6,154 nucleotides of DNA from an uncultured beta proteobacterium. GTDB lineage: Bacteria; Pseudomonadota; Gammaproteobacteria; Burkholderiales; Burkholderiaceae. A program made the translations under genes and the position numbers. Position 1 is the first letter of the stretch. Each line of letters begins with the position of its first letter. The stretch is from NCBI GenBank assembly GCA_903909925.1, contig CAIVXR010000236.1, positions 1-6,154 of the forward strand. Direction: 5' to 3'. Below, piece by piece: positions 1-5,626 of the stretch. The notes below the pieces were generated by a model. The model was not told the origin of the DNA, made no database searches, and saw only the letters and a program-made list of their open reading frames with translations.

Positions 1-131
1 ACCACGCCTACATTGGGCTCAATCGTGCAGAAAGGGTAGTTTTCCGCTGCGATCCCAGCTTTGGTAAGCGCGTTAAAGAGGGTAGATTTGCCGACGTTAG
101 GCAGGCCGACGATGCCACATTTCAAAGACAT
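1..131 (-). CDS. ychF: Redox-regulated ATPase YchF, N-terminal part (cut by left window edge)
   Basis: YchF is a cytoplasmic P-loop NTPase of the TRAFAC/Obg-related class that prefers ATP and binds ribosomes; in E. coli it dampens the oxidative stress response. Only the first 43 codons plus two bases lie here. The protein begins MSLKCGIVGLPNVGKSTLFN, with the Walker A/G1 motif GLPNVGKST at residues 9-17, followed by the ENYPFCTIEPNVGV segment (residues 30-43) that is the family's conserved switch I/G2 region. This beginning is nearly diagnostic for the family. The ATG at 131-129 is the natural start because the family normally begins a few residues before CGIVGLPNVGKS. No Shine-Dalgarno (SD) sequence precedes it. 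The gene is divergent from the FAD hydroxylase, with 40 bp between the start codons. The full protein is normally about 363 residues, so most of it lies outside the window. Confidence 0.96.
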   Translation of the reverse strand, partial: MSLKCGIVGLPNVGKSTLFNALTKAGIAAENYPFCTIEPNVGV

Positions 132-137
132 GGGCTT

Positions 138-143
138 ATTGTA
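138..143 (-). promoter_or_regulatory. Candidate -10 box for ychF
   Basis: On the minus strand this reads TACAAT, five of six matches to TATAAT. Exactly six bases separate it from the ychF ATG, so transcription would begin at or next to the start codon and give a leaderless mRNA. No good -35 box lies at the usual distance, so this is a suggestion only. Confidence 0.3.
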
Positions 144-159
144 AAGGGGCGCGATTCGA

Positions 160-165
160 TATCAT
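160..165 (+). promoter_or_regulatory. Candidate -10 box for the FAD-hydroxylase cluster
   Basis: TATCAT matches the TATAAT consensus at five of six positions and ends six bases before the ATG at 172. The best upstream partner is TTGTAA at 139-144 (four of six to TTGACA), but the 15-bp spacer is short. If used, the message would start at the ATG. A GAG at 167-169 is the only SD-like sequence and lies very close to the start. Confidence 0.3.
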
Positions 166-171
166 CGAGTT

Positions 172-1446
172 ATGTCTGAAGTTCATCTAAATCACCCATC
201 TAAAACCCCTATGCAATCGGCCAAAATCCGCTCTGCTGACGTTGTAGTTATCGGCGGAGGTATTACTGGCAAGGCTTGCGCACTTGGTCTGGCACAGCTT
301 GGTCTAAATACCATTGAGATCGCCCCAGATCTAAGTCAGATGGCTCCTGCCCCACAAGGATCCCAATGGGGCCAACGAATCTATGCCTTTTCTCCAAGCA
401 CCCAAAAACTATTAGCCCATCTCCAAATTTGGGATGCGCTCGATCACAGCCGTCTGCAGCCAGTGCGCGATATGCAGATTTACGGCGACCGCGGTGAAAG
501 AAATGATCAACTCCATCTCTCTGCATTTGAAGCGGGTACGCCTCAATTAGCCTGGATTGGTGAATCCAATTTGATTGAGTACACATTAGATCAAGCCTCT
601 CGCTTTCAAAACAAGTTAGAACGTATTAGCGATGTTCTTGACAAGATCGAGGTAGATGCAAATGGTGCTACCTTGTATTTACAAAATGGTAATGCTATTC
701 ATGCGCAACTAGTGGTTGCTGCTGATGGAGCAAATTCACCGATTCGATCAGCAATTGGAATTACAGTGAGCCTAGAGAATTACTCGCAAAGCGCTGTGGT
801 TGCTAACTGGACTTGCACATACCCACATCTTGAAACAGCCTTTCAATGGTTTTTACCTGGGGGCGATATTGTGGCAATGCTCCCCTTGCCCAATAAACAA
901 GTGTCAATGGTGTGGTCAACCTCACCTGAGCATGCCGCAGATTTATTAAAACTAGATCAAGCGCAATGGCAGGAGCAGTTTCGCTTAATTGCGAATGGTG
1001 CTGTCGAGAAGCAGCTGGGTGAACTTAACCTCAACTCAACCCCAGCCGCCTTTCCATTAAAAAAAGTTCGGGCAAAACGTTTCATTGGTCCGGAATCAGC
1101 GCCTAAAGTTGTTCTCATTGGTGATGCAGCTCATGTAATGCACCCACTAGCAGGGCAAGGCCTTAACTTGGGCTTGCGCGATGTTGCAGTATTGCTAAAT
1201 ATTCTTAGTAAACGTGAATCTTTTCGCTCGCTAAGTGATGTTGTACTGCTTCGTCGCTATGAGCGTCAACGCCAGGGCGACACTAGTGCGCTTTTGTGGG
1301 TCACCGATAAACTCAAGAAATTATTTTCTGCGAGCGGCAATCCAGAAAGGCAGCTACGCAACTGGGGACTTGGCCTAGTGAATAAAAGTCATTTTATTAA
1401 ACAGCGCCTGATTGAACGCGCTTTAGGAGACATTGATTTTGAATAA
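172..1446 (+). CDS. UbiH/UbiF/VisC/Coq6-family FAD-dependent hydroxylase (ubiquinone biosynthesis)
   Basis: This is a flavoprotein monooxygenase of the class that hydroxylates the polyprenyl-phenol ring during ubiquinone synthesis, using FAD, O2 and NAD(P)H at the inner membrane. The three family signatures are present in order. The Rossmann dinucleotide motif VVVIGGGITG has G28, G30 and G33. The DG motif is AADGANSPIR (D185-G186). The second FAD-binding motif is IGDAAHVMHPLAGQG followed by LNLGLRD (G317-D318 to D337), the UbiH/COQ6 PROSITE-type signature. At 424 residues it is slightly longer than the usual 390-410, because about 22 residues precede the first beta strand. An in-frame ATG at 211 (residue 14) is an alternative start. 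It leads the cluster and its end overlaps dsbC. Which ring position it hydroxylates (UbiH, UbiF, UbiI or UbiM type) cannot be told from sequence alone, so no symbol is given. Confidence 0.93.
   Translation: MSEVHLNHPSKTPMQSAKIRSADVVVIGGGITGKACALGLAQLGLNTIEIAPDLSQMAPAPQGSQWGQRIYAFSPSTQKLLAHLQIWDALDHSRLQPVRDMQIYGDRGERNDQLHLSAFEAGTPQLAWIGESNLIEYTLDQASRFQNKLERISDVLDKIEVDANGATLYLQNGNAIHAQLVVAADGANSPIRSAIGITVSLENYSQSAVVANWTCTYPHLETAFQWFLPGGDIVAMLPLPNKQVSMVWSTSPEHAADLLKLDQAQWQEQFRLIANGAVEKQLGELNLNSTPAAFPLKKVRAKRFIGPESAPKVVLIGDAAHVMHPLAGQGLNLGLRDVAVLLNILSKRESFRSLSDVVLLRRYERQRQGDTSALLWVTDKLKKLFSASGNPERQLRNWGLGLVNKSHFIKQRLIERALGDIDFE
1425..1429 (+). promoter_or_regulatory. Ribosome binding site deciding the dsbC start
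   Basis: AGGAG, one of the few clear SD sequences in the window, lies inside the end of the hydroxylase gene. It is nine bases before the TTG at 1439 but only three before the TTG at 1433, which favours the later start. Confidence 0.65.
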
Positions 1447-2155
1447 ATTACTATCTGCACTCGTTGTGATCTGTATTACTTTGCTTTTCTCAGGCATCGT
1501 CAATGCTCAGGTAGAGCAACAGATCAAAACCGAGATCCAAAAAAGGTTGGGGGCAAATGTAAAAGTCAAGAGCGTAACAGCAGCGCCGGTCACTGGTTTA
1601 TACGAAGTATTGGTTGGTAATGAAGTTTTTTATACGGATGTCGCAGGCAAATATCTGATACAAGGTGAAATCATTGAGCTGGCTACCGGAAAAAATATTA
1701 CTGAACAAAGGCAGACTGACTTAAATCGTATTAAGTGGGCAGATTTGACCCAGGCCAATGCCATCAAAACGGTTCGCGGTAATGGCAGCCGTCAGTTGGC
1801 AGTATTTTCAGATCCGAATTGTGGTTACTGCAAGCGTTTAGAAAAATCGATGCAGCAATTAGAGAATGTCACCATCTATACCTATCTCATTCCGATTTTG
1901 TCTGCAGACTCCGCCCAAAAATCAAAGCAAATCTGGTGCTCTTCAGATCCCTATAAGAGCTATATTGATTGGATGCTTAACGGCATTAGCCCTAGCGGCA
2001 AAAATGATTGCAATACTCCGCTAGATAAGAATCTTGCTTTTGCAAAAACCTATGGCATTACAGGAACACCCACTCTTTTCTTTACTGATGGCAGTCGCTT
2101 TCCTGGAGCAGTCCAGATTACCGATATTGAAAAGAAATTTAGTTCGCTCAAGTAA
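1439..2155 (+). CDS. dsbC: Periplasmic thiol:disulfide interchange protein DsbC
   Basis: DsbC is a V-shaped periplasmic dimer that isomerises wrong disulfides and is kept reduced by DsbD. The start chosen here is the TTG at 1439 (238 residues), nine bases after AGGAG; a TTG at 1433 would add two residues. No ATG is available. Numbering from 1439, residues 1-23 form a Sec signal peptide (MNKLL, then a hydrophobic core, then IVNA before QVEQQ). The next 60 or so residues fit the DsbC N-terminal dimerisation domain, including EVLVGNEVFYTD and GKYLIQGEI. The thioredoxin-fold domain carries the active site FSDPNCGYCKRLE (CGYC, residues 128-131) and the cis-proline loop TGTPT (P211). C167 and C191 match the second, structural cysteine pair of DsbC. 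The gene overlaps the hydroxylase stop by 8 nt, which suggests translational coupling, and it ends five bases before the peptidase start. Confidence 0.94.
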   Translation: MNKLLSALVVICITLLFSGIVNAQVEQQIKTEIQKRLGANVKVKSVTAAPVTGLYEVLVGNEVFYTDVAGKYLIQGEIIELATGKNITEQRQTDLNRIKWADLTQANAIKTVRGNGSRQLAVFSDPNCGYCKRLEKSMQQLENVTIYTYLIPILSADSAQKSKQIWCSSDPYKSYIDWMLNGISPSGKNDCNTPLDKNLAFAKTYGITGTPTLFFTDGSRFPGAVQITDIEKKFSSLK

Positions 2156-2160
2156 GCATC

Positions 2161-3942
2161 ATGAATACAGCAGATCTACCAGCAATTCAGTACACCGTAT
2201 GGCCGGCAGACCTTCATGGTCATCGCTACCAGGTGAAATTACAAATTGCAGAGCCTGACCCTAAGGGGCAGATATTGCAGATGCCAGCATGGATTCCAGG
2301 AAGTTATTTAATTCGCGACTTTAGCAAGCACATTGAATCCATTGAGGCATATTCAGTTGGCTCAAAAAAGAAGCTATCTTTAGAGAGAATTGATAACGAT
2401 CAGTGGCGCTTACCAAAATTAAACGGTGCGGTTGAAGTTGTAACAACGGTATACGCTTACGATTCCTCTGTACGCGCTGCCTATCTTGATACTGAGCGTG
2501 GCTTTTTCAATGCAAGCAGCTTATGCCTTGCAGTCATAGGCCAAGAGAATTCGCCTTGTTCACTTGCGATTGCTCCTCCAGAGGGAGGCTTTACTGATCG
2601 CTGGTCAGTACAAACTGGTTTAAGGGCCGCTAAAACAGATGAGCGTGGGTTTGGTTTTTATCTTGCGCAAAATTATGATGATTTACTGGATCATCCAGTA
2701 GCTATGGGGGAGTTTCAAGTCCTTCAGTGGAAATCCCATGGTGTCGAACATAGCATAGCCATCCAAGGATGTATTAATCCCGTTGATACAAAACGTCTTG
2801 CAATTGACTTGGAAGCAATATGTACTTGCACCATAAATCTCTTTGAACCACAAGCTAAGCAAGCCCCCTTTAGAAGCTACCTCTTCTTAGTCAATGCGGT
2901 GCTAAATGGCTATGGTGGACTTGAGCATCGCAATAGTACGGCACTGCTCTGCCGTCGTGATCAGATTCCACAAAAAGATATGCCGCTAGATGACTCTAAA
3001 TATCTTGAGTTTCTGGGTTTATGCAGTCATGAATACTTTCATGCGTGGCTAGTCAAGCGGATTCAACCAAAAGCATTCCAACCCTACGATCTTAGCAAGC
3101 GTAATCACACTCGCTTACTTTGGTTATTCGAAGGCTTTACAAGCTACTACGATGATCTCCAACTTTTCCGCAGTAAGCGCATCGATCTCAAAACATATCT
3201 AGGCCTAGTCTCTAATAACTGGAATGGTATTCTCCGTGGCCCAGGAAGAAATAAGCAAAGCTTGGCCGATAGCTCATTTGATGCTTGGACGAAGTATTAC
3301 CAAGCAGATGAAAATACTCCTAACGCAGTAGTGAGTTACTACGGCAAAGGCGCCCTACTAGCACTAGGTTTAGATTTACAAATACGGGCATTTTCCAAAA
3401 ACAAAAGATCATTGGATGACCTCATGCGCTTGATTTGGAAAAAACATGGCGTCACGCTCGATGGTATTACCGAAGATGGGCTCGATAACTTAATACATGA
3501 GTTACTCGGGCCTGGTTTTTCTAAAACGTGGGCTAATATGAAATCACACTACATCTTTGGTACTGAAGACATTCCTATTCAAAAATGGATTCCCTCTAAA
3601 TTAGTTTCAGTGAAGCAAAAAACACAATCTAAACTGGAAAAGATAAAACTTCAGCTTGGTATGCGTCATGCAGATGCCAATGGATGGCTTAAGCTTACAC
3701 ACGTCTTAGATGGAGGCGCAGCTCAGTCGGCAGGCCTGGGGCCTGGCGACTTACTAGCAAGCATCAATGGCCAACGTGTTACTAGTGGTAGTCTAGACAA
3801 GGTTCTCGCCAGCCTTACCGAAGAACAAAATATTCATTTTTGTTTCTACCGTGATGATTTAGAGCATGAGCGTATTACGAGCTTGCACCCAAGTCAATTA
3901 CCGGTGCAGTTCGAGATCATCGACAATACTGCAAAGTTGTAA
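2161..3942 (+). CDS. M61 family metallopeptidase (glycyl-aminopeptidase type) with C-terminal PDZ domain
   Basis: This is a zinc peptidase of MEROPS family M61, whose characterised members release N-terminal glycine or alanine from peptides. The 593-residue protein shows the full family pattern. An N-terminal beta domain contains PAWIPGSYLIRDFSKHI (about 42-58). The substrate-binding segment is GYGGLEHRNST (250-260). The zinc motif HEYFH (H290, E291, H294) and the third zinc ligand E324 in LFEGFTSYYDD follow, and then SYYGKGALLAL (392-402). A PDZ domain occupies roughly residues 497-580, with GAAQSAGLGPGDLLASING near its centre. All catalytic residues are intact. There is no signal peptide or membrane segment, so a cytoplasmic location is inferred. 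The ATG at 2161 lies five bases after the dsbC stop and lacks a clear SD, so translation may be coupled. The physiological substrate is unknown. Confidence 0.94.
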   Translation: MNTADLPAIQYTVWPADLHGHRYQVKLQIAEPDPKGQILQMPAWIPGSYLIRDFSKHIESIEAYSVGSKKKLSLERIDNDQWRLPKLNGAVEVVTTVYAYDSSVRAAYLDTERGFFNASSLCLAVIGQENSPCSLAIAPPEGGFTDRWSVQTGLRAAKTDERGFGFYLAQNYDDLLDHPVAMGEFQVLQWKSHGVEHSIAIQGCINPVDTKRLAIDLEAICTCTINLFEPQAKQAPFRSYLFLVNAVLNGYGGLEHRNSTALLCRRDQIPQKDMPLDDSKYLEFLGLCSHEYFHAWLVKRIQPKAFQPYDLSKRNHTRLLWLFEGFTSYYDDLQLFRSKRIDLKTYLGLVSNNWNGILRGPGRNKQSLADSSFDAWTKYYQADENTPNAVVSYYGKGALLALGLDLQIRAFSKNKRSLDDLMRLIWKKHGVTLDGITEDGLDNLIHELLGPGFSKTWANMKSHYIFGTEDIPIQKWIPSKLVSVKQKTQSKLEKIKLQLGMRHADANGWLKLTHVLDGGAAQSAGLGPGDLLASINGQRVTSGSLDKVLASLTEEQNIHFCFYRDDLEHERITSLHPSQLPVQFEIIDNTAKL

Positions 3943-3964
3943 TACGGATTTATTCTTACGATCG

Positions 3965-4699
3965 ATGTCCACTTTTTCTAAAGACGATATTCCAAAAGAT
4001 TGGCGCGACCTACTTGGGGACTATTTTGACTCTGAGGACTGGAAAAATTTAGAGTGCAATTTGCAAGCCTCTATCGCCATTGATCCAAAATTGATTCGGC
4101 CCGAGCCAAGTCTTTTTTTTAAAGCGCTTAAGTTAACTCCCGTTGACTTAGTTAAAGTCGTGATTCTAGGACAAGATCCTTATCATTCGCCTGGTCTTGC
4201 ACAAGGCTTAGCATTCTCAATTCCCGGAAATATTCCTACCAACTCACGCGACTTTCCTAGCTCGCTACGGAATATTAGTAAAGCCCTCACGCTTGAGGGA
4301 TTTGGCCATTTACCCAATGGGGATCTACACACCTGGGCCCAGCAGGGTGTGCTACTACTTAACACAGCTCTAAGCGTCAGATTAGGCGAAGCAGGAAGTC
4401 ATACCAACCTAGGTTGGAAAAGTTTGATTGATCGGCTCATTACTAGTCTGGCTTTGCATAAGCCACAGCTAGTTTGGATGCTGTGGGGTGGTCATGCGCA
4501 ATCTAAAGGCACATTAATTGAATCCGGGATCGACCAATTGATTTTGCAATCCTCCCATCCCTCCGGCTTAGGTGTTTATAAAACCAATAGGCCTTTTCTA
4601 GAACCTGGGGCAAAAGCTAGCTGTGGTCATTTCACCAAAGCAAATGAATGGCTTACAAGGCATCGCTTAATGCCCATTCAATGGGTCGGAGCCATTTAA
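3965..4699 (+). CDS. ung: Uracil-DNA glycosylase, family 1
   Basis: Ung removes uracil from DNA as the first step of base excision repair. The 244-residue protein has the family motifs. The water-activating motif is GQDPYH (69-74, catalytic D71, Y73), followed by the uracil-stacking phenylalanine in GLAFSI (F84). The uracil-reading asparagine is in LLLNTALSVR (N133), and the minor-groove loop begins HPSGL (H198). The region after that loop is unusual: VYKTNRPFLEPGAKASCGHF is about nine residues longer than the corresponding E. coli stretch, and the usual HPSPL proline is glycine. The reading frame stays open upstream to an ATG at 3866, but that would overlap the peptidase by 77 nt and add 33 residues unlike the family. 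The ATG at 3965 gives the normal length. It is 22 bp after the peptidase stop and has no evident SD, and it is the last gene of the cluster. Confidence 0.96.
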   Translation: MSTFSKDDIPKDWRDLLGDYFDSEDWKNLECNLQASIAIDPKLIRPEPSLFFKALKLTPVDLVKVVILGQDPYHSPGLAQGLAFSIPGNIPTNSRDFPSSLRNISKALTLEGFGHLPNGDLHTWAQQGVLLLNTALSVRLGEAGSHTNLGWKSLIDRLITSLALHKPQLVWMLWGGHAQSKGTLIESGIDQLILQSSHPSGLGVYKTNRPFLEPGAKASCGHFTKANEWLTRHRLMPIQWVGAI

Positions 4700-4728
4700 C
4701 CTTCTTGAATAAAAGGACTTCCCTTTAG

Positions 4729-4758
4729 TTGCAAGTAAAGGCTAATACGGTCTAAAAT
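4729..4758 (+). promoter_or_regulatory. Sigma70-like promoter of the mazEF-type operon
   Basis: TTGCAA (4729-4734, four of six to TTGACA) is followed after 18 bp by TAAAAT (4753-4758, five of six to TATAAT). The start of transcription would fall near 4765, about 25 nt before the antitoxin ATG and inside the palindrome that follows, which is where an autorepressor would block RNA polymerase. Confidence 0.6.
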
Positions 4759-4780
4759 GTTACATGTAACGAACTTTTAG
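4752..4780. promoter_or_regulatory. Nested inverted repeat, candidate MazE/MazEF operator
   Basis: The core GTTACATGTAAC (4759-4770) is a perfect 12-bp palindrome. It is flanked by a second pair of arms, CTAAAA (4752-4757) and TTTTAG (4775-4780), whose centre is offset from the core by 1.5 bp. The core directly follows the -10 box and covers the predicted transcription start; the outer arms cover the -10 box and reach the SD. Type II antitoxins commonly bind such palindromes to repress their own operon, so autoregulation is inferred from position and symmetry. Confidence 0.6.
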
Positions 4781-4782
4781 GG
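4779..4782 (+). promoter_or_regulatory. Ribosome binding site of the antitoxin gene
   Basis: AGGG lies seven bases before the ATG at 4790 and three before an overlapping out-of-frame ATG at 4786. The spacing and the protein reading both favour 4790. Confidence 0.55.
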
Positions 4783-4789
4783 TTAATGA

Positions 4790-5005
4790 ATGCCTTCAAA
4801 TACAGCGGCCAGGGTACAAAAACATCGAATCTCATTAAGAGACTCAGGACTAAGACCGATTCAAATTTGGGTGCCCGATACCCGTGCCCCAGGATTTACA
4901 GAAGAATGTCGTCGCCAATCAAGACTTGTTGCTGTTGCCGATCGAGAAGATCAAGAGTTAATGTCTTTCTTAGACAGCGCCTTAAATGATTTGGCAGATT
5001 CATGA
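4790..5005 (+). CDS. MazE-like antitoxin (DUF3018 type) of a type II toxin-antitoxin system
   Basis: The 71-residue protein is the predicted antitoxin partner of the MazF-type toxin that follows. The N-terminal half, with RVQKHRISLRDSGLRPIQIW and then VPDTRAPGFTEECRRQSRLV (residues 8-47), matches the pattern I recall for the DUF3018/MazE-like antitoxin family, especially LRPxQIWVPDTRxPGFxEExRRQS. This basic half is expected to dimerise and bind the operator. The acidic tail (DREDQELMSFLDSALNDLAD, 51-70) is predicted to be helical and would wrap the toxin and be sensitive to proteases. The ATG at 4790 has an SD (AGGG) at seven bases; the ATG four bases earlier opens a different frame that gives no recognisable protein. 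Its stop overlaps the toxin start as ATGA, the usual coupling that keeps antitoxin in excess. A strong palindrome sits just upstream, consistent with autoregulation. Confidence 0.9.
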   Translation: MPSNTAARVQKHRISLRDSGLRPIQIWVPDTRAPGFTEECRRQSRLVAVADREDQELMSFLDSALNDLADS

Positions 5006-5328
5006 AACGAGGTGACTTAGTTACCATCGCAATGCAAGGAGATTTTGGTAAACCCCGTCCAGCGCTGATACTGCAATCCGACGTATTTAGTGATATTCAT
5101 GAAACAATTACCGTTGCTCCCCTATCTAGCAAAATCATACAAGCGCCGATATTTCGCCTCAATGTTAGTCCAGACGAAAAGAACCAGTTAACTAAAGAGT
5201 GTCAAATTCAAATAGACAAAATCATGTCGGTCCGAAAAGAAAAGATTGGCAAAGTGATTGGGTCTCTTGACGACACAATTCTGGTTCGGGTTAACAGAGC
5301 ACTTGCCCTATGGCTAGGCCTAGCCTGA
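5002..5328 (+). CDS. mazF: MazF/PemK-family endoribonuclease toxin
   Basis: MazF toxins cut single-stranded RNA at short sequence motifs and stop growth when their labile antitoxin is lost. This 108-residue protein has the expected length. It begins with KRGDLVTIAMQGDFGKPRPA (2-21), which contains the conserved RGD start and the GKPRPALILQSD strand-loop with the likely catalytic R19. TVAPLSSK (37-44) follows, with Ser at the position that is usually Thr or Ser. The strand IQIDKIMSVRKEKIGKVIGS (69-88) matches the family's Q-x-D-K-x-x-x-V pattern, and a helical end (VNRALALWLGLA) finishes the protein. Nothing suggests that it is broken. It shares ATGA with the antitoxin, and no independent SD is visible, so translation is probably coupled. 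The cleavage motif cannot be predicted from sequence. Its last codons contain a 14-bp palindrome and its stop lies within a terminator-like hairpin. Confidence 0.94.
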   Translation: MKRGDLVTIAMQGDFGKPRPALILQSDVFSDIHETITVAPLSSKIIQAPIFRLNVSPDEKNQLTKECQIQIDKIMSVRKEKIGKVIGSLDDTILVRVNRALALWLGLA

Positions 5329-5347
5329 TAAGGCTTTACTTTTATTT
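5322..5347 (+). terminator. Probable rho-independent terminator of the toxin-antitoxin operon
   Basis: AGCCT (5322-5326) and AGGCT (5331-5335) form a 5-bp GC-rich stem with a GATA loop, followed by the T-rich run TTACTTTTATTT. The toxin stop codon TGA (5326-5328) lies in the hairpin. The stem is short and the T run is interrupted, so strength is uncertain. Confidence 0.5.
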
Positions 5348-5596
5348 AGCTAAAGCAGTAAAAATGCAGCCTATCAGGCAAGAGGCAAAAATAGCGCTTA
5401 GCCACTCTAGCATCTGTCCAGCCTGAAAAAATCCCAAGTATTGGCCAAGATAAGAGCTGACAAGGGCGGCTATAAAGCCCAAAAACGCTGCCAGCAGAAG
5501 CTTTGCGAGCTTTGGTCTATTGGCTTGACCGGGGTAAAAAATCCAGGCAGAAGCCCCAGAAATACTCCCAATCACCAGAAAAGCTAAAAACCCCAT
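5342..5596 (-). CDS. Small GlsB/YeaQ/YmgE-like (transglycosylase-associated) inner-membrane protein
   Basis: This small, very hydrophobic protein has about three transmembrane segments and no catalytic motif. From the ATG at 5596 it has 84 residues, starting MGFLAFLVIGSISGASAWIF and continuing YPGQ. This lines up with the E. coli GlsB and YmgE beginning (MGIIAWIIFGLIAGALAKWI, then MPG), and the following hydrophobic stretches and length (family about 82-85) also agree. The family is described as stress-responsive, but its molecular role is not known. The frame stays open upstream to 5668 with several possible starts (5608, 5620, 5638, 5641). The longest forms would overlap the divergent hemA start, and the family alignment favours 5596. 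The sequence is divergent from known members (RPKLAKLLLA replaces the usual GGG-containing turn), so the family call is moderate. It is convergent with the toxin gene, with 13 bp between the two stops. Confidence 0.65.
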   Translation of the reverse strand: MGFLAFLVIGSISGASAWIFYPGQANRPKLAKLLLAAFLGFIAALVSSYLGQYLGFFQAGQMLEWLSAIFASCLIGCIFTALAK

Positions 5597-5626
5597 TGAT
5601 ACCCCCATTAATACTGTCATCAAATC

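Noticed and set aside
263..586. 107-codon open frame on the minus strand inside the FAD hydroxylase gene
   Set aside because: It lies wholly within a gene with clear FAD motifs on the other strand, and its translation shows no domain or neighbour logic.
2034..2258. 74-codon plus-strand open frame across the dsbC/peptidase junction
   Set aside because: It overlaps the conserved cis-proline region of DsbC and the peptidase start, and the translation is unrecognisable.
3866..3964. Possible 33-residue N-terminal extension of Ung
   Set aside because: It would overlap the peptidase gene by 77 nt and adds sequence unlike the family; the ATG at 3965 gives the normal Ung length.
4183..4365. 60-codon minus-strand open frame inside ung
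   Set aside because: It is antisense to conserved Ung motifs, with no promoter or SD and no protein features.
4712..4726. Hairpin AAAGG/CCTTT after ung as a terminator
   Set aside because: It has only five mostly A-T pairs and no following T tract, so it is too weak to call.
4786..4989. 67-codon plus-strand open frame starting four bases before the antitoxin start
   Set aside because: The translation is basic, Cys/Arg-rich and unrecognisable, while the 4790 frame gives a clear antitoxin whose stop couples to mazF.
5332..5371. AT-rich dyads around the end of the small membrane-protein gene (TTTACT/AGTAAA and the palindrome TTTAGCTAAA at 5345-5354) as a second, minus-strand terminator
   Set aside because: Read on the minus strand there is no T tract after either stem, and such short dyads are expected by chance in AT-rich DNA.
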